64,000 bases of DNA from Azospirillum baldaniorum (GTDB lineage: Bacteria; Pseudomonadota; Alphaproteobacteria; Azospirillales; Azospirillaceae), in NCBI RefSeq assembly GCF_003119195.2, contig NZ_CP022254.1, positions 851,501-915,500 on the forward strand, written 5' to 3'. The position numbers were made by a program, and so were the translations under genes. Position 1 is the first letter of the stretch. The number at the start of each line of letters is the position of its first letter. The notes under the pieces were generated by a model. It searched no databases, had not been told where the DNA came from, and saw nothing but the letters and a program-made list of their open reading frames with translations. Shown piece after piece: positions 50,975-60,052 of this stretch.

Positions 50975-52660
50975 ATGGCGAGGGAACGCGGTCTGCGGAC
51001 GACGGTGGCTCTGACCGGTGCCGTTCTGGTCCTTGGCGTCTCCGTCGTGCTGGCGGCACTGACCGGCCTGCGCTCCCGCGAGCGGATCGAGAGCGAGATC
51101 GGGCACTCGCTCGCGGAGGCCGCCCACAACATGGCCGACCGGCTGGACCGCTCCATGTGGTCGCGCGCCAGCGAGATCGGCATGCTGGCCAAGCTCGGCA
51201 TCACCCCCGCCATCGACGATCCGGTCCGGCTGCGCTGGCTGCTGGAGCAGTTCCAGGAGTTCTTCCCGACCGTCTCCTGGATGGGCGTGACCGACACCAA
51301 GGGCAAGGTACTCGCCGCCACCGGCGGCCTGCTGGACGGCGTGGACATTTCCAAGCGCCCGGTCTTCCAGAACGGACAGAAATCGCAGTTCGTCGGCGAC
51401 GTGCACGACGCGGTGATGCTGGCCTTCCTGCTGCCGAACCCGACCGGCGAGGCCATGAAGTTCGTGGACATCTCCACCCCCGTGCACAACGAGCGGGGCG
51501 AGGTCGTCGGCGTGCTGGCCACGCATCTGAGCTGGGAATGGACGCGCGAGATCCGCCGTTCCCTGATGGACACCATGCGGGGCCGTGCGGAGCTGGAGCT
51601 GATCGTGGTCGCGGCCGACCGCACGGTGCTGCTCGGCCCCCGCGAGCTGCTCGGCACTCCCCTCGACATCGAGGCGGTGCGCAGCGCGCAGAAGAACGAG
51701 AGCGGCTGGATCGTCGAACGCTGGCCGGACGGGGAGCGCTACCTGACCGGCTACGCCTACGGCAACGGCTATCTGAGCTATCCGGGTCTGGGCTGGAGCG
51801 TGGTGGCCCGCCAGCCTCTGGCCGTCGCCTACGCCCCGGCCACCGCCCAGATGGTCGAGACGGTGCTGGCCGGCGGCGCCATGGTGCTGCTGTTCAGCGT
51901 GCTCGGCTGGATGGCCGCCGGGCGGGTCACCCGGCCGCTGCGCCGCATCGCCCAGGCGGCGGAGCGTATCCGCAGCGGCGAACGCGGGGCGGAAATGCCG
52001 GTGCTGGCCGGCAGCGCCGAGATCACCTCGCTGTCGGCGACTCTGCGCGATCTGGTGGACGGGCTGACCCACCGCGACGCCGCCCTGGTCCGGCTGGAGG
52101 ACATCGCCTATCAGGACCGGCTCACCGGCCTGCCGAACCGCCGCTATTTCGAGCAGTATGTGGAGGCCACGACCGCCGGCAACGGCTCCGCCGCCTTCCT
52201 CTACATCGATCTGGACGGCTTCAAGCCGGTGAACGACCGGCTGGGCCACGATGCGGGCGACCTCGTGCTGCGTCAGGTGGGGGAGCGGCTGGCCGCATGC
52301 TTCCGCGGCGACGACGTGGTGGCCCGGTTGGGCGGCGACGAGTTCGCCGCCGTGCTGCCGCAGCGCGCCGGCGCCGAACCGCCGGACCTCGACGGGCTGG
52401 CCCGCCGCATCATCGACGCGGTGAACGAACCCGTCAGCATCCAGGGCGAAGCGGTACGGGTCGGCTGCTCCCTGGGCATCGCGCTGTGGCCCGAGGATTC
52501 GCCCGACGTGGCGCAAGCCCTGCGCCGCGCCGATCAGGCGCTCTATCAGGCCAAGCGCGCAGGCCGCAACCGCGGCGTCCGCTGGTCGGCCGACCTGCCG
52601 CCCGCCCCCGCCGAGAGCCAGGGCATAGCCGGCGAGGCGGCGAAGAACCCGGCGTCCTAG
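50975..52660 (+). CDS. Membrane sensor diguanylate cyclase (dCache-HAMP-GGDEF)
   Basis: A 561-residue protein making c-di-GMP. TM1 at about 10-32, a periplasmic Cache-like sensor (40-285), TM2 at about 293-313, HAMP, and a C-terminal GGDEF domain (about 375-540; YQDRLTGLPNRRYFEQYVE). The active site is intact, ARLGGDEFAAVL. The inhibitory I-site RxxD is present five residues upstream (RGDD), so product feedback is expected. No EAL domain. It stands alone. A weak promoter-like region (AACATTCGTAAG) lies about 65 bp upstream of the start. Confidence 0.92.
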   Translation: MARERGLRTTVALTGAVLVLGVSVVLAALTGLRSRERIESEIGHSLAEAAHNMADRLDRSMWSRASEIGMLAKLGITPAIDDPVRLRWLLEQFQEFFPTVSWMGVTDTKGKVLAATGGLLDGVDISKRPVFQNGQKSQFVGDVHDAVMLAFLLPNPTGEAMKFVDISTPVHNERGEVVGVLATHLSWEWTREIRRSLMDTMRGRAELELIVVAADRTVLLGPRELLGTPLDIEAVRSAQKNESGWIVERWPDGERYLTGYAYGNGYLSYPGLGWSVVARQPLAVAYAPATAQMVETVLAGGAMVLLFSVLGWMAAGRVTRPLRRIAQAAERIRSGERGAEMPVLAGSAEITSLSATLRDLVDGLTHRDAALVRLEDIAYQDRLTGLPNRRYFEQYVEATTAGNGSAAFLYIDLDGFKPVNDRLGHDAGDLVLRQVGERLAACFRGDDVVARLGGDEFAAVLPQRAGAEPPDLDGLARRIIDAVNEPVSIQGEAVRVGCSLGIALWPEDSPDVAQALRRADQALYQAKRAGRNRGVRWSADLPPAPAESQGIAGEAAKNPAS

Positions 52661-52815
52661 GCCCCGCGGCCAAGCCTCCGCCAAGCGGGGAACCGCGTCC
52701 GGCGGGCATCCGGCCAGCGGTGGGTAAGGCCGTTGCACGCTGGAGCCTTGGCCCTTTTCTGCCGTTTCATGTCCATCGGAGCACGACTCGGACGGCCATG
52801 GCGGGAGATTGGAAG

Positions 52816-53076
52816 ATGAGCCTCGACACCAAGGGACAGCGGGCCCGCATGCTGCGTCTGCTCGCCGTCGTCGAGCATTACGAGCGCAACAGCGCGGCCG
52901 GCGCGCAGCTGATGCGGGGCACGCGCTACGAACTGGCCGTGCAGGCCACCGACGTGAACGGCGACCGCTGCCTGTTTCCCGCCTGCAACTGCGCCCAGGC
53001 CGACTGCTCGCGCCAGCCGCCCGCCGGCCCGCAGCTCAGCTGGTGCGGCCCCCGCGGCGGCTGGAAAATGCGGTAA
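52816..53076 (+). CDS. Small Cys-rich protein of unknown function
   Basis: An 86-residue protein; ATG 52816 has GGGAG nine bases upstream (an in-frame ATG at 52798 is the alternative). The first part is helical (RARMLRLLAVVEHYERNSAAG). The second holds a cysteine cluster, CLFPACNCAQADC, plus a late Cys in LSWCGPRGG, which could bind zinc or a metal cluster. I do not recognise the family. Codon use fits its neighbours. It converges on slyX with a 17-bp gap. Confidence 0.6.
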   Translation: MSLDTKGQRARMLRLLAVVEHYERNSAAGAQLMRGTRYELAVQATDVNGDRCLFPACNCAQADCSRQPPAGPQLSWCGPRGGWKMR

Positions 53077-53093
53077 CCATCCGCAAGCGATGA

Positions 53094-53309
53094 TCAGTAG
53101 TGGGGCGGGGGCGGCTCGTCCTGCGGCGCGCGGGGCACGCCGGACTCAAGCTCCGCGATCCGGTCGCGCAGGCGGCGCATCTGCGCCGTCATGAGATCAA
53201 TGGTCCGCCCCTGCTCGAACAGGACAGCGGACATCTCCTCGGCCATGCGCTCGTGATGGGCAAGGCGGGATTCCAGCTCGGTCAGGCGGCGTTCGGCGTT
53301 GGCGTCCAT
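53094..53309 (-). CDS. slyX: SlyX-family coiled-coil protein
   Basis: A 71-residue protein (E. coli SlyX is 72) with the family pattern: a heptad coiled coil (AERRLTELESRLAHHERMAEEMSAVLFEQGRTIDLMTAQMRRL) and a proline-rich tail ending PPPPHY. Function is unknown. ATG 53309 was preferred to an upstream in-frame start because it gives the family length. Confidence 0.88.
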   Translation of the reverse strand: MDANAERRLTELESRLAHHERMAEEMSAVLFEQGRTIDLMTAQMRRLRDRIAELESGVPRAPQDEPPPPHY

Positions 53310-53414
53310 GGATGGCCCTGCGGTGTCGCGGAAGGGACAGAGCTTTAGAACCGCTCCGCCGGGCAAGGCAAGATCAATGAGCCGTCGATGCGGCCGGTAT
53401 CGATGCAGCCGCCA

Positions 53415-53666
53415 TCAATGCAGCCGGCCTTGGGCGATCACCCAGCGCTCGACGATCTGAAGCGCCTGCGGCACGTCCAGTTCCGGATGATGCCAGCGCA
53501 GAACCACCGTTGCCGCCTCCAGCGCATGGCGGTCGGGGCGCCCGCAATCGACCAGTTCGCGGTAGGCGCGCTCCACCACCGGGCGGCAGCCGCACACCGC
53601 CGCCTCGCAGGCGGCGAATCGCTCCGCCGGATCGTGCTCCGGCCCGCTTCTCCGCTCCGCCGCCAT
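53415..53666 (-). CDS. Small protein translationally coupled to Fur
   Basis: An 83-residue protein whose ATG overlaps the fur stop by one base (TGATG), so the two are co-translated. It has three closely spaced cysteines (FAACEAAVCGCRPVVERAY), one more in LVDCGRPDRH, and a helical C terminus (ALEAATVVLRWHHPELDVPQALQIVERWV). It may bind metal, which would suit a Fur operon. I recognise no named family. Confidence 0.65.
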   Translation of the reverse strand: MAAERRSGPEHDPAERFAACEAAVCGCRPVVERAYRELVDCGRPDRHALEAATVVLRWHHPELDVPQALQIVERWVIAQGRLH

Positions 53667-54115
53667 CAGGCCGTCTCCGGGCCTTTGCGCTGGATGCGGC
53701 GCCCGAAGATCTCCAACCGCTGCCCGATCATGTCGAAGCCGAGATGCCGGGCGATGCGGGTGACGGCGGCCTCCAGCTCGGGATCCTGGAACTCCACCAC
53801 CTCGCCGGTCTCGATGTCGATCAGGTGGTGGTGGTGGTCGCCGCGCGCCTCCTCGTAGCGGGCCCGCCCGTCGCCGAAATCGTGGCGCTGGATGATCCCG
53901 ATCTCCTCGAACAGCCGCATGGACCGGTAGACGGTCGCAAGGCTGATCCCGGCGTCGATCGCCGCCGCGCGGCGGTAGACCTCCTCCACATCGGGATGAT
54001 CGGCGGCTTCCGACAGGACGCGGGCGATGATCCGGCGCTGGCCGGTCATCTTCAACCCCCGCTCGGCGCAGGCGCGTTCCAGCCGCGACGGCAGGGCTTC
54101 TTCGGGCGTGGTCAC
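53666..54115 (-). CDS. fur: Fur-family ferric uptake regulator
   Basis: A 149-residue metal-dependent repressor. The winged helix spans about 10-85 (RGLKMTGQRRIIARVLSEAADHPDVEEVYRRAAAIDAGISLATVYRSMRLFEEIGII) and the metal/dimer domain starts at the classic HHHH in ARGDHHHHLIDIETGEVVEF. The C-terminal zinc CxxC pairs of E. coli Fur are absent, as in many alphaproteobacterial Fur/Mur proteins, so iron or manganese could be the cofactor. The start is GTG 54115 with AGGA 8 bases upstream. It is a likely regulator of the flavodoxin at 32154. Confidence 0.88.
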   Translation of the reverse strand: MTTPEEALPSRLERACAERGLKMTGQRRIIARVLSEAADHPDVEEVYRRAAAIDAGISLATVYRSMRLFEEIGIIQRHDFGDGRARYEEARGDHHHHLIDIETGEVVEFQDPELEAAVTRIARHLGFDMIGQRLEIFGRRIQRKGPETA

Positions 54116-54538
54116 GGGGCCGGTCCTTTCCGATGCCTAACCCATGGACTCCAAGAGATGGAGAGGAAAGTCCGCAAGGACAACGGTCTTCGGCAAGAGC
54201 GGCCGTAAGACCTGTCTTTAGACCTGGACCAATGGCCAGCACCCTGGCCCATGGCATCGGGCGGAAAGTCATCCGGGGGCAGACGGACACATCCATTGCG
54301 CCGCCGCATCACCGCCCGATACCCCGGATGACCCGGACGGGTTCCCCCACCGGGACGCCGCAACCCACCTTCCGCCACCGCGTTTTTTGTCACAGTCGTC
54401 CGTACATGATGCAGATGCGGAAGCACAGGATAGATCGGATGAGATCAAAGTTTTCGAGACGTCGATCCAATCCCATCTTTTTTACGTAGACATTCGAAGC
54501 CGGCCCTTCATCAACATCCCCCAGGGAAGACCGAGCCC
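54116..54538. other. 423-bp intergenic region upstream of fur and the acyltransferase
   Basis: Divergent upstream region of fur and the FemAB-like gene. No convincing coding frame. The middle is GC-rich without strong dyads. The right end (54430-54490) is AT-rich (GATCAAAGTTTTCGAGACG, CTTTTTTACG) and probably holds the promoter of the three-gene cassette. Confidence 0.5.
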
Positions 54539-55726
54539 ATGGACATGAGGACTCTTGTTGAGGACGACGGCGACACCATCGACATCACGTTGCAGCCTGT
54601 AGAAAATCCCAGCAAACTTGAAGAGCTTTGGACCGATCTGGAGCGGCGCGCCGACGGGTCCTTCTTCCTCGGCTGGCAGTGGATCGGCAACTGGCTGGCC
54701 TCCCTGCCCAGCGGCACACGCCCCCATGCCCTGGTGGCGCGGCGCGGCGGACAGGTCGTCGGGCTGGCGCTCCTCTGCCCGCGCACACAGTGGCGCTTCG
54801 GTCTGCTGCGCACGCGCTGCTGGCTGCTGCACGAGACGGGGGAGCGGACCTTCGACCGGCTGTTCGTGGAGTACAACGGCATCCTTGCGGACCGGAACTG
54901 CGCGGACGCGGTGCTGGCCGCCTGCTTCGACTGGCTGGGGCAGCGCCTGACCAATTGGGACGAGCTGGTGCTGGGTGGGCTGGAGCCCGAGGCGGAAGCG
55001 GCGGTGCGGCTCGCCGCGGCGCGGCAGGGCCACGCGCTGCAGGTCCGGGTGGCCGACAGCTGCCAGTGGGTCGATCTGGAGGGCGTGCGCCGGCAGGGTA
55101 CCGGCTATCTCGCCAGCCTTGGCAAGAACACCCGCGCCGCGGTGCGCCGGGCCATGCGGCTCTACACGGAGCGCGGCCCGCTGACCTACCGCGTCGCCGC
55201 GACGGCGGCGGAGGCGCTGGAGGATTTCCACGCCATGGAGATTCTGCATCAGGCGAGCTGGAACGCCCGCGGCCAGTCCGGCGCCTTCTCCAACCCGGCC
55301 TTCCGCCCCTTCCACGAGCGGCTGATCGCCGACGGCGTGCCAGCGGGGACGGTGCGGCTGTGCCGGGTCAGCGCCGGCGACACGGTCATCGGCTATCTCT
55401 ACAACTTCGTCCATCGCGGGCGGGTGATGAACTACCAGGGCGGCTTCGCCTACGAGGCCGACAACCGGCTGAAGCCCGGTCTGGTCGCCCATGTCCTGGC
55501 CATTGAGGACACGCTGGCCCGCGGCGAGGACTGCTACGACTTCATGTCCACCCCGGCGGGGCACAAGCCGCTGCTCTCCAACACCGAACAGCCGATGAAC
55601 TGGATCGCGCTCGGCCCCGACCGGCTGAGCCGCCAGATTGACACCCGCCTGCGCCGCGTCAAGGCTGGGCTGACCGACCGGATGAGACGGCTGATCCGCA
55701 GCCCGCTTCCCCTGATGAACCGCTGA
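54539..55726 (+). CDS. FemAB/BioF2-like GNAT acyltransferase
   Basis: A 395-residue cytoplasmic protein with a GNAT fold of the Acetyltransf_6 (BioF2-like/FemAB) type. Marks are WTDLERRADGSFFLGWQWIGNWL near the N terminus, YLASLGKNTRAAVRRAMRLY at mid-protein and the C-terminal GNAT core (GDTVIGYLYNFVHRGRVMNYQGGFAYEADNRLKPGLVAHVLAIEDTLARGEDCYDFMSTPAGHKP). Such proteins transfer acyl or aminoacyl groups in envelope or exopolysaccharide pathways. It begins a three-gene unit with an ATP-grasp ligase (53-bp gap) and a metallophosphatase. AGGGAAG precedes ATG 54539. Confidence 0.85.
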   Translation: MDMRTLVEDDGDTIDITLQPVENPSKLEELWTDLERRADGSFFLGWQWIGNWLASLPSGTRPHALVARRGGQVVGLALLCPRTQWRFGLLRTRCWLLHETGERTFDRLFVEYNGILADRNCADAVLAACFDWLGQRLTNWDELVLGGLEPEAEAAVRLAAARQGHALQVRVADSCQWVDLEGVRRQGTGYLASLGKNTRAAVRRAMRLYTERGPLTYRVAATAAEALEDFHAMEILHQASWNARGQSGAFSNPAFRPFHERLIADGVPAGTVRLCRVSAGDTVIGYLYNFVHRGRVMNYQGGFAYEADNRLKPGLVAHVLAIEDTLARGEDCYDFMSTPAGHKPLLSNTEQPMNWIALGPDRLSRQIDTRLRRVKAGLTDRMRRLIRSPLPLMNR

Positions 55727-55779
55727 CGCCGCCGGAACCGAAGCCGCAACTGCAGGGCCGCCGACCGGGCGGTTGGAGG

Positions 55780-56997
55780 ATGCCGAGAATGAAGAACACC
55801 CCCGCCGCCGCTGAAACCGCCGCCGCCAACGCCGCCTTGGCCTGCGTGATGGGCGACATGGACATGGTGCGCCCGCTGGGGCTGGCCGGGCTGCGCTGCG
55901 CCGTGGTCACCCATCCCGGCGCCCCCGCCCTGCATTCCCGCTTCACCAGGGACGCCATCCTGTGGGACGACCCGGCGCGCAACCCGGACGGGCTGGTCGA
56001 GGTGATGATGGCCTTCGCCAAGGGCCAGCCGGAAAAGCCGATCCTCTATTATCAGGACGACACCCAGCTCCTGCTCGTCTCGCGCAACCGCGACCGGTTG
56101 GCCGAGGGGTTCCGCTTCGCCATCGCCGACGCCGAGCTGGTCGAGGATCTGGTGGACAAGGGCCGCTTCCAGGCGCTGGCCGAGCGGCTGAACCTGCCCG
56201 TCCCGGCGACCCGCCGCCTTTATCCGACCCGCGAGGCCGCCCCCGACGTGGTGGACCTGCGCTTTCCCCTGATCGTCAAGCCGCTGACCCGCCGCCGGGT
56301 GTGGGACGAGGCGGACGGCTTCGCCAAGGCCATCCAGGTCGATTCCGCCGAGGAGCTGCGCGCCGTGTGGCCGCGGCTGGCGGCGGTCGGGCTGGACCTG
56401 CTGGTCCAGGAGATGATCCCCGGCCCGGAGACCCGGATCGAGAGCTACCACGTCTATGTCGACGAGCGCGGCGGCGTGGCCGGCGAGTTCACGGGGGCCA
56501 AGATCCGCACCTACCCGCTCGCCTACGGGCACAGCACGGCCCTGACCATCACCGACGCGCCGGACGTGGCGGCGCTCGGCCGCTCGCTGACCGAACGGCT
56601 GAGCCTGCGCGGGGTCGCCAAGTTCGACTTCAAGCGCGCCCCCGACGGCGCGCTGCACCTGCTGGAGGTCAACCCGCGCTTCAACCTGTGGCACCATCTG
56701 GGGGCGGTGGCCGGGGTCAACCTGCCGGCGCTGGTCCACGCCGACCGGCTCGGCCTGCCGCGCCCGGCGGTCGGCAAGGCGCGGGCCGGGGCGCGCTGGT
56801 GCCACATCACCAAGGACCGGCTGGCCGCCAAGGACAGCGGCCTGTCGATGGCGGCTTGGCTGCCTTGGGTGCTGGGCTGCGAGGCCAAGGCCATCGCGCT
56901 CGACGACCCGATGCCCTTCCTGCACAACCAGCTCGCCCGTTTCCTGCCGTCGCGCGCGCACCACGACGCGCCCGGCGGCGCGATGAAGGCGCAGTGA
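55780..56997 (+). CDS. ATP-grasp carboxylate-amine ligase-like protein
   Basis: A 405-residue enzyme of the ATP-grasp superfamily (COG3919-like). K167 in FPLIVKPL and E211 in LLVQEMIPGPE bind ATP. D283 (AKFDFKRAPDG), E296 and N298 (LLEVNPRFNLWHHLG) are the Mg2+ ligands, so it looks active. These enzymes join a carboxylate to an amine or thiol through an acyl-phosphate. Substrates are unknown. GGTTGGAGG lies directly before ATG 55780; ATG 55789 is an alternative. It sits between the acyltransferase and the phosphatase gene (13-bp gap). Confidence 0.85.
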   Translation: MPRMKNTPAAAETAAANAALACVMGDMDMVRPLGLAGLRCAVVTHPGAPALHSRFTRDAILWDDPARNPDGLVEVMMAFAKGQPEKPILYYQDDTQLLLVSRNRDRLAEGFRFAIADAELVEDLVDKGRFQALAERLNLPVPATRRLYPTREAAPDVVDLRFPLIVKPLTRRRVWDEADGFAKAIQVDSAEELRAVWPRLAAVGLDLLVQEMIPGPETRIESYHVYVDERGGVAGEFTGAKIRTYPLAYGHSTALTITDAPDVAALGRSLTERLSLRGVAKFDFKRAPDGALHLLEVNPRFNLWHHLGAVAGVNLPALVHADRLGLPRPAVGKARAGARWCHITKDRLAAKDSGLSMAAWLPWVLGCEAKAIALDDPMPFLHNQLARFLPSRAHHDAPGGAMKAQ

Positions 56998-57010
56998 GGA
57001 TGCCGCGGCG

Positions 57011-57832
57011 ATGAGGATCGGCATCCTGTCGGACATCCACGCCAACCGTGAGGCGCTGGAGGCCACGCTGGCCGACATGAGCGGCGCCGGGGTGGAGCGC
57101 GTCGTCTGCCTGGGCGACGTGGTGGGCTACAACACCGACCCGTCGCCCTGCATCAGGCTGCTGCGCGAAGCCGGGGCGGTCTGCGTCGCCGGCAACCACG
57201 ACCGCGCGGTGACCCGCCAGATCCCCACCGACGGCTTCAGCGTCCGCGCCATCCGGGCCATCGCCTGGACGCGCAAGCGCCTGCCACCGGAGGACGTCGC
57301 GTGGCTGTCCGCCCTGCCGCTGAAGACCAATGTCGGAGAGCATCTCGTCGCCGTCCATGGAGCGCTTCATGTGGACCGGGGCTGCGAGCTGGTCCGGCTG
57401 AACAGCGAGGACCGGATGCGGCGCACGGCGCAGGCCCTGCTCGCCCACCCCTCCGGCGCCCGCGTTTGCGCCTATGGGCACACGCACCGGCTCGGCATCC
57501 ACGAATACCGCAACGGGGAGCTGTGGGAGCACGATCCCGGTAGCGAGCTCGCCCTGCGCGGCGGTTCCTGCTACCTGCTCAACCCCGGCACGGTGGGGGA
57601 ACCGCGGACGGAGGAGCGGCGGGCAACCTGGATGCTGTTCGACACCGGCCGACGGACGGTGAGCGTGCGGCGTGTCGCCTACGACGACCGCGCGGCTTTC
57701 GAGAAGACGCGCCGGGCGGGGATCGAGCCGCGGCGCCTGCTGTCCATTCCGGCGCCGCTGCGCGCCGCCCTTCAGGGTGGGCTGCGGCGGATGGGGATTT
57801 ACGAGATGGTGCGGCGGGTCATCAACTCGTGA
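57011..57832 (+). CDS. Calcineurin-like metallophosphoesterase
   Basis: A 273-residue phosphatase/phosphodiesterase of the YfcE/MJ0936-like kind. Complete dimetal site: D8-x-H10 (ILSDIHANREAL), D36 (CLGDVVGYN), N62-H63 (AGNHD), the His in VAVHGALH and the GHTHR motif. The Tyr-Asn after GDVVG is common in relatives. The substrate could be a phosphorylated intermediate of the two upstream enzymes. It starts 13 bp after the ATP-grasp gene, so the three are one operon. Confidence 0.88.
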   Translation: MRIGILSDIHANREALEATLADMSGAGVERVVCLGDVVGYNTDPSPCIRLLREAGAVCVAGNHDRAVTRQIPTDGFSVRAIRAIAWTRKRLPPEDVAWLSALPLKTNVGEHLVAVHGALHVDRGCELVRLNSEDRMRRTAQALLAHPSGARVCAYGHTHRLGIHEYRNGELWEHDPGSELALRGGSCYLLNPGTVGEPRTEERRATWMLFDTGRRTVSVRRVAYDDRAAFEKTRRAGIEPRRLLSIPAPLRAALQGGLRRMGIYEMVRRVINS

Positions 57833-57841
57833 TCCGCGCCT

Positions 57842-57922
57842 TTACTGAACCGTTGCCAACATCAGCAGCGACGCGCCGAGCGGCAACAGGGCGAGCAACA
57901 GCTTGAGCATGGGTCCGGCCAT
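57842..57922 (-). CDS. Possible 26-residue hydrophobic peptide
   Basis: A short frame encoding MAGPMLKLLLALLPLGAS and then LLMLATVQ, a single membrane-spanning helix. It ends 9 bp past the convergent metallophosphatase stop. The ribosome-binding site is weak (CGAGA). Small membrane peptides of this size exist, but chance is a real alternative. Confidence 0.25.
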   Translation of the reverse strand: MAGPMLKLLLALLPLGASLLMLATVQ

Positions 57923-58184
57923 CGGGGTCTCGTAAGAGGGGGCTTCCAACGCGCGCGACTGTAGCCGGACGGGCGGCGATTTTCTGTGACAAATCCCACA
58001 ACCCAGCCATCCCTTCCCGCCTCCTGAAAAATTTTCCTTTTGATCCAAACTCTCGGAAAATCCGTATCAACTCTTTGGTGCTATCGTCGGTTCCGCCGCA
58101 GGATGGGTCACCCCAAAGGGGGCCATTGGCGACCGGCGGCATCCAACGAGTCTTCGACGACACGGACCGGCGGGAGTGTGGACA
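57923..58184. other. Intergenic region upstream of the chemoreceptor
   Basis: No gene seen. An AT-richer part at 58024-58080 (TGAAAAATTTTCC, a near-palindrome, and CAACTCTTTGG) may hold the chemoreceptor promoter. GGGAG lies before the ATG at 58185. Confidence 0.4.
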
Positions 58185-59888
58185 ATGAATTGGTTCCGAA
58201 ACGCCAAGGTCGGCCTTCGGCTGATGCTGAGCTTTTCCAGCATCCTGGTGCTGATGGTCGCCCTGGCGGCCATCGCCATCTACAAGGTCAACAGCATCAA
58301 CGACAGCCTTTCGACCATCAACGACGTCAACAACGTCAAGCAGCGCTACGCCATCAACTTCCGCGGCAGCGTGCATGACCGGGCGATCAGCCTGCGCGAC
58401 GTCACGCTCCTGTCCGACGCCGCGGCGCTGAAGGCCGAACTCGCCACCATCGACCGGCTGGCCGCCGACTACGCGCGCTCGGCCGAGCAGATGGACCGCA
58501 TGTTCGCCGTCGGCACCCACATCACCCCCAGGGAACGGGACATCCTCGCCTCCATCAAGGAAACGGAAGCCAAGACCCTGCCGCTGGCCCGCGGCGTCAT
58601 CGAGGCGCGCCAGGCCGGCGACGCCGACCGCGCCGTCAAGATCCTGGTCGAGCAGGCCCGCCCCGGCTTCACCGAGTGGCTGGCCCGCATCAACGCCTTC
58701 ATCGACCTCCAGGAGGCCGAGAGCCAGGCGGTGGCCAAGCACGCCCGGACGGTGTCCGAGAGCTTCCAGGTGCTGATGATCTCGCTGTGCGCGGTGACCG
58801 TCCTGCTCGGCGCCGGGCTCGCCTGGTGGTCGATCCTGACGGTGCGGCCGCTGCGCCGCCTGACCGACACCACGCTGAAGCTGGCCGAGGGCGACCTGAC
58901 CATCGCGGTTCCGCAGGCGACCAGCCGCGACGAGGTCGGCGAGATCATCCGCGCCGTGCAGGTCTTCAAGGACAACATGGTCCGCGCCCGCCGCATGGAG
59001 TCGGAAAAGGAGGAGACGGAACGCCGCGCCGAGGCCGAGAAGCGCGAGGCGATGAACGGGCTGGCCGACCAGTTCGAGCGCAGCGTCGGCTCCATCGTCG
59101 AGCTGGTGTCCCACGCCGCCGCCGAGCTGGAGGGCGCCGCCCAGACGCTGAACGCCACCATGGAACGCGCCAACGATCAGGCCGGCACCGTCGCCACCGC
59201 TGCGACCCAGGCGACGGCCAACGTGGAATCGGTGGCCACCGCCTGCGGGGAACTCGCCGGGTCGGTCAGCAGCATCGGCCAGCAGGTCCGCCAGTCCGCC
59301 GACATCGCCAACCGCGCCGTCCGCAACGCCGAGGACACCCAGGCGACCGCGGAAGGTCTGGTCAGCACGTCGCAGAAGATCGGCGAGGTGGTGCAGCTCA
59401 TCAACTCGATCGCCCAGCAGACCAACCTGCTGGCGCTAAACGCGACCATCGAGGCCGCCCGCGCCGGTGAGGCCGGCAAGGGCTTCGCGGTGGTGGCAAG
59501 CGAGGTGAAGAATCTCGCCAACCAGACCGCCAAGGCGACGGAGGACATCACCGCCCAGATCGCCGGGGTCCAGGACGTGACCCTGCGCACCGTGCAGTCG
59601 ATCCGGGAGATCGCCCAGGTCATCGGAGAGAGCAGCCGGATCGCCGACGACATCGCCCAGGCTGTGGAACAGCAGGGCATCGCCACCCAGGAGATCGCCC
59701 GCAACGTCCAGCAGGCCTCGGCGGGCACCGCGGAGGTGTCGGGCGCCATTGTGCAGGTCAGCGGCGCCGCCTCGCAGGGCGGGACCGCGGCGGGCCGCGT
59801 GCTGGGCAGCGCGCAGGAGTTGAGCCGTTCCGCCGCGCGTCTGCGGACGGAGGTCAGCGGCTTCCTGGCGAAGGTCCGCGCGGCGTAA
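58185..59888 (+). CDS. Methyl-accepting chemotaxis protein (4HB-MCP type)
   Basis: A 567-residue chemoreceptor. TM1 at about 10-32 ([25 protein letters not shown]), a periplasmic four-helix-bundle sensor (35-185, [21 protein letters not shown]), TM2 at about 190-212 ([20 protein letters not shown]), HAMP (213-265), and a signalling domain with the hairpin tip [37 protein letters not shown]. No C-terminal CheR-binding pentapeptide is evident (ends FLAKVRAA). No che genes adjoin. The ligand is unknown; 4HB receptors often sense carboxylates or amino acids. Confidence 0.93.
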   Translation: MNWFRNAKVGLRLMLSFSSILVLMVALAAIAIYKVNSINDSLSTINDVNNVKQRYAINFRGSVHDRAISLRDVTLLSDAAALKAELATIDRLAADYARSAEQMDRMFAVGTHITPRERDILASIKETEAKTLPLARGVIEARQAGDADRAVKILVEQARPGFTEWLARINAFIDLQEAESQAVAKHARTVSESFQVLMISLCAVTVLLGAGLAWWSILTVRPLRRLTDTTLKLAEGDLTIAVPQATSRDEVGEIIRAVQVFKDNMVRARRMESEKEETERRAEAEKREAMNGLADQFERSVGSIVELVSHAAAELEGAAQTLNATMERANDQAGTVATAATQATANVESVATACGELAGSVSSIGQQVRQSADIANRAVRNAEDTQATAEGLVSTSQKIGEVVQLINSIAQQTNLLALNATIEAARAGEAGKGFAVVASEVKNLANQTAKATEDITAQIAGVQDVTLRTVQSIREIAQVIGESSRIADDIAQAVEQQGIATQEIARNVQQASAGTAEVSGAIVQVSGAASQGGTAAGRVLGSAQELSRSAARLRTEVSGFLAKVRAA

Positions 59889-59901
59889 TGAGGCGAATAT
59901 T

Positions 59902-60018
59902 CCCTCTCCCCTCCGGGGAGAGGGTTAGGGTGAGGGGGTTGCGCGTGGCGCCACGTCCGGCACAAGCGCAACCCCCTCACCGGCCCTTCGGGCCACCCTC
60001 TCCCCGGAGGGGAGAGGG
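59902..60018. repeat. Large inverted repeat between convergent genes
   Basis: Left arm 59902-59943 (CCCTCTCCCCTCCGGGGAGA..GAGGGGGTTGCG) and right arm 59966-60018 are inverted copies; the right arm carries an extra CGGCCCTTCGGGCC hairpin. This is the fullest copy of the GC-rich element family seen at gene ends in this window. It separates the chemoreceptor and Pmp3 genes and probably ends both transcripts. Confidence 0.8.
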
Positions 60019-60052
60019 CTAAAACGGGCCCAAGACAGGAAGCACCCCGGCC

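Noticed and set aside
54150-54240. GAGAGGAAAGTCC stretch resembling the start of an RNase P RNA core
   Set aside because: The other conserved RNase P RNA regions and the long pairing arms are not recognisable in the ~350 nt that follow, so the short match looks accidental.
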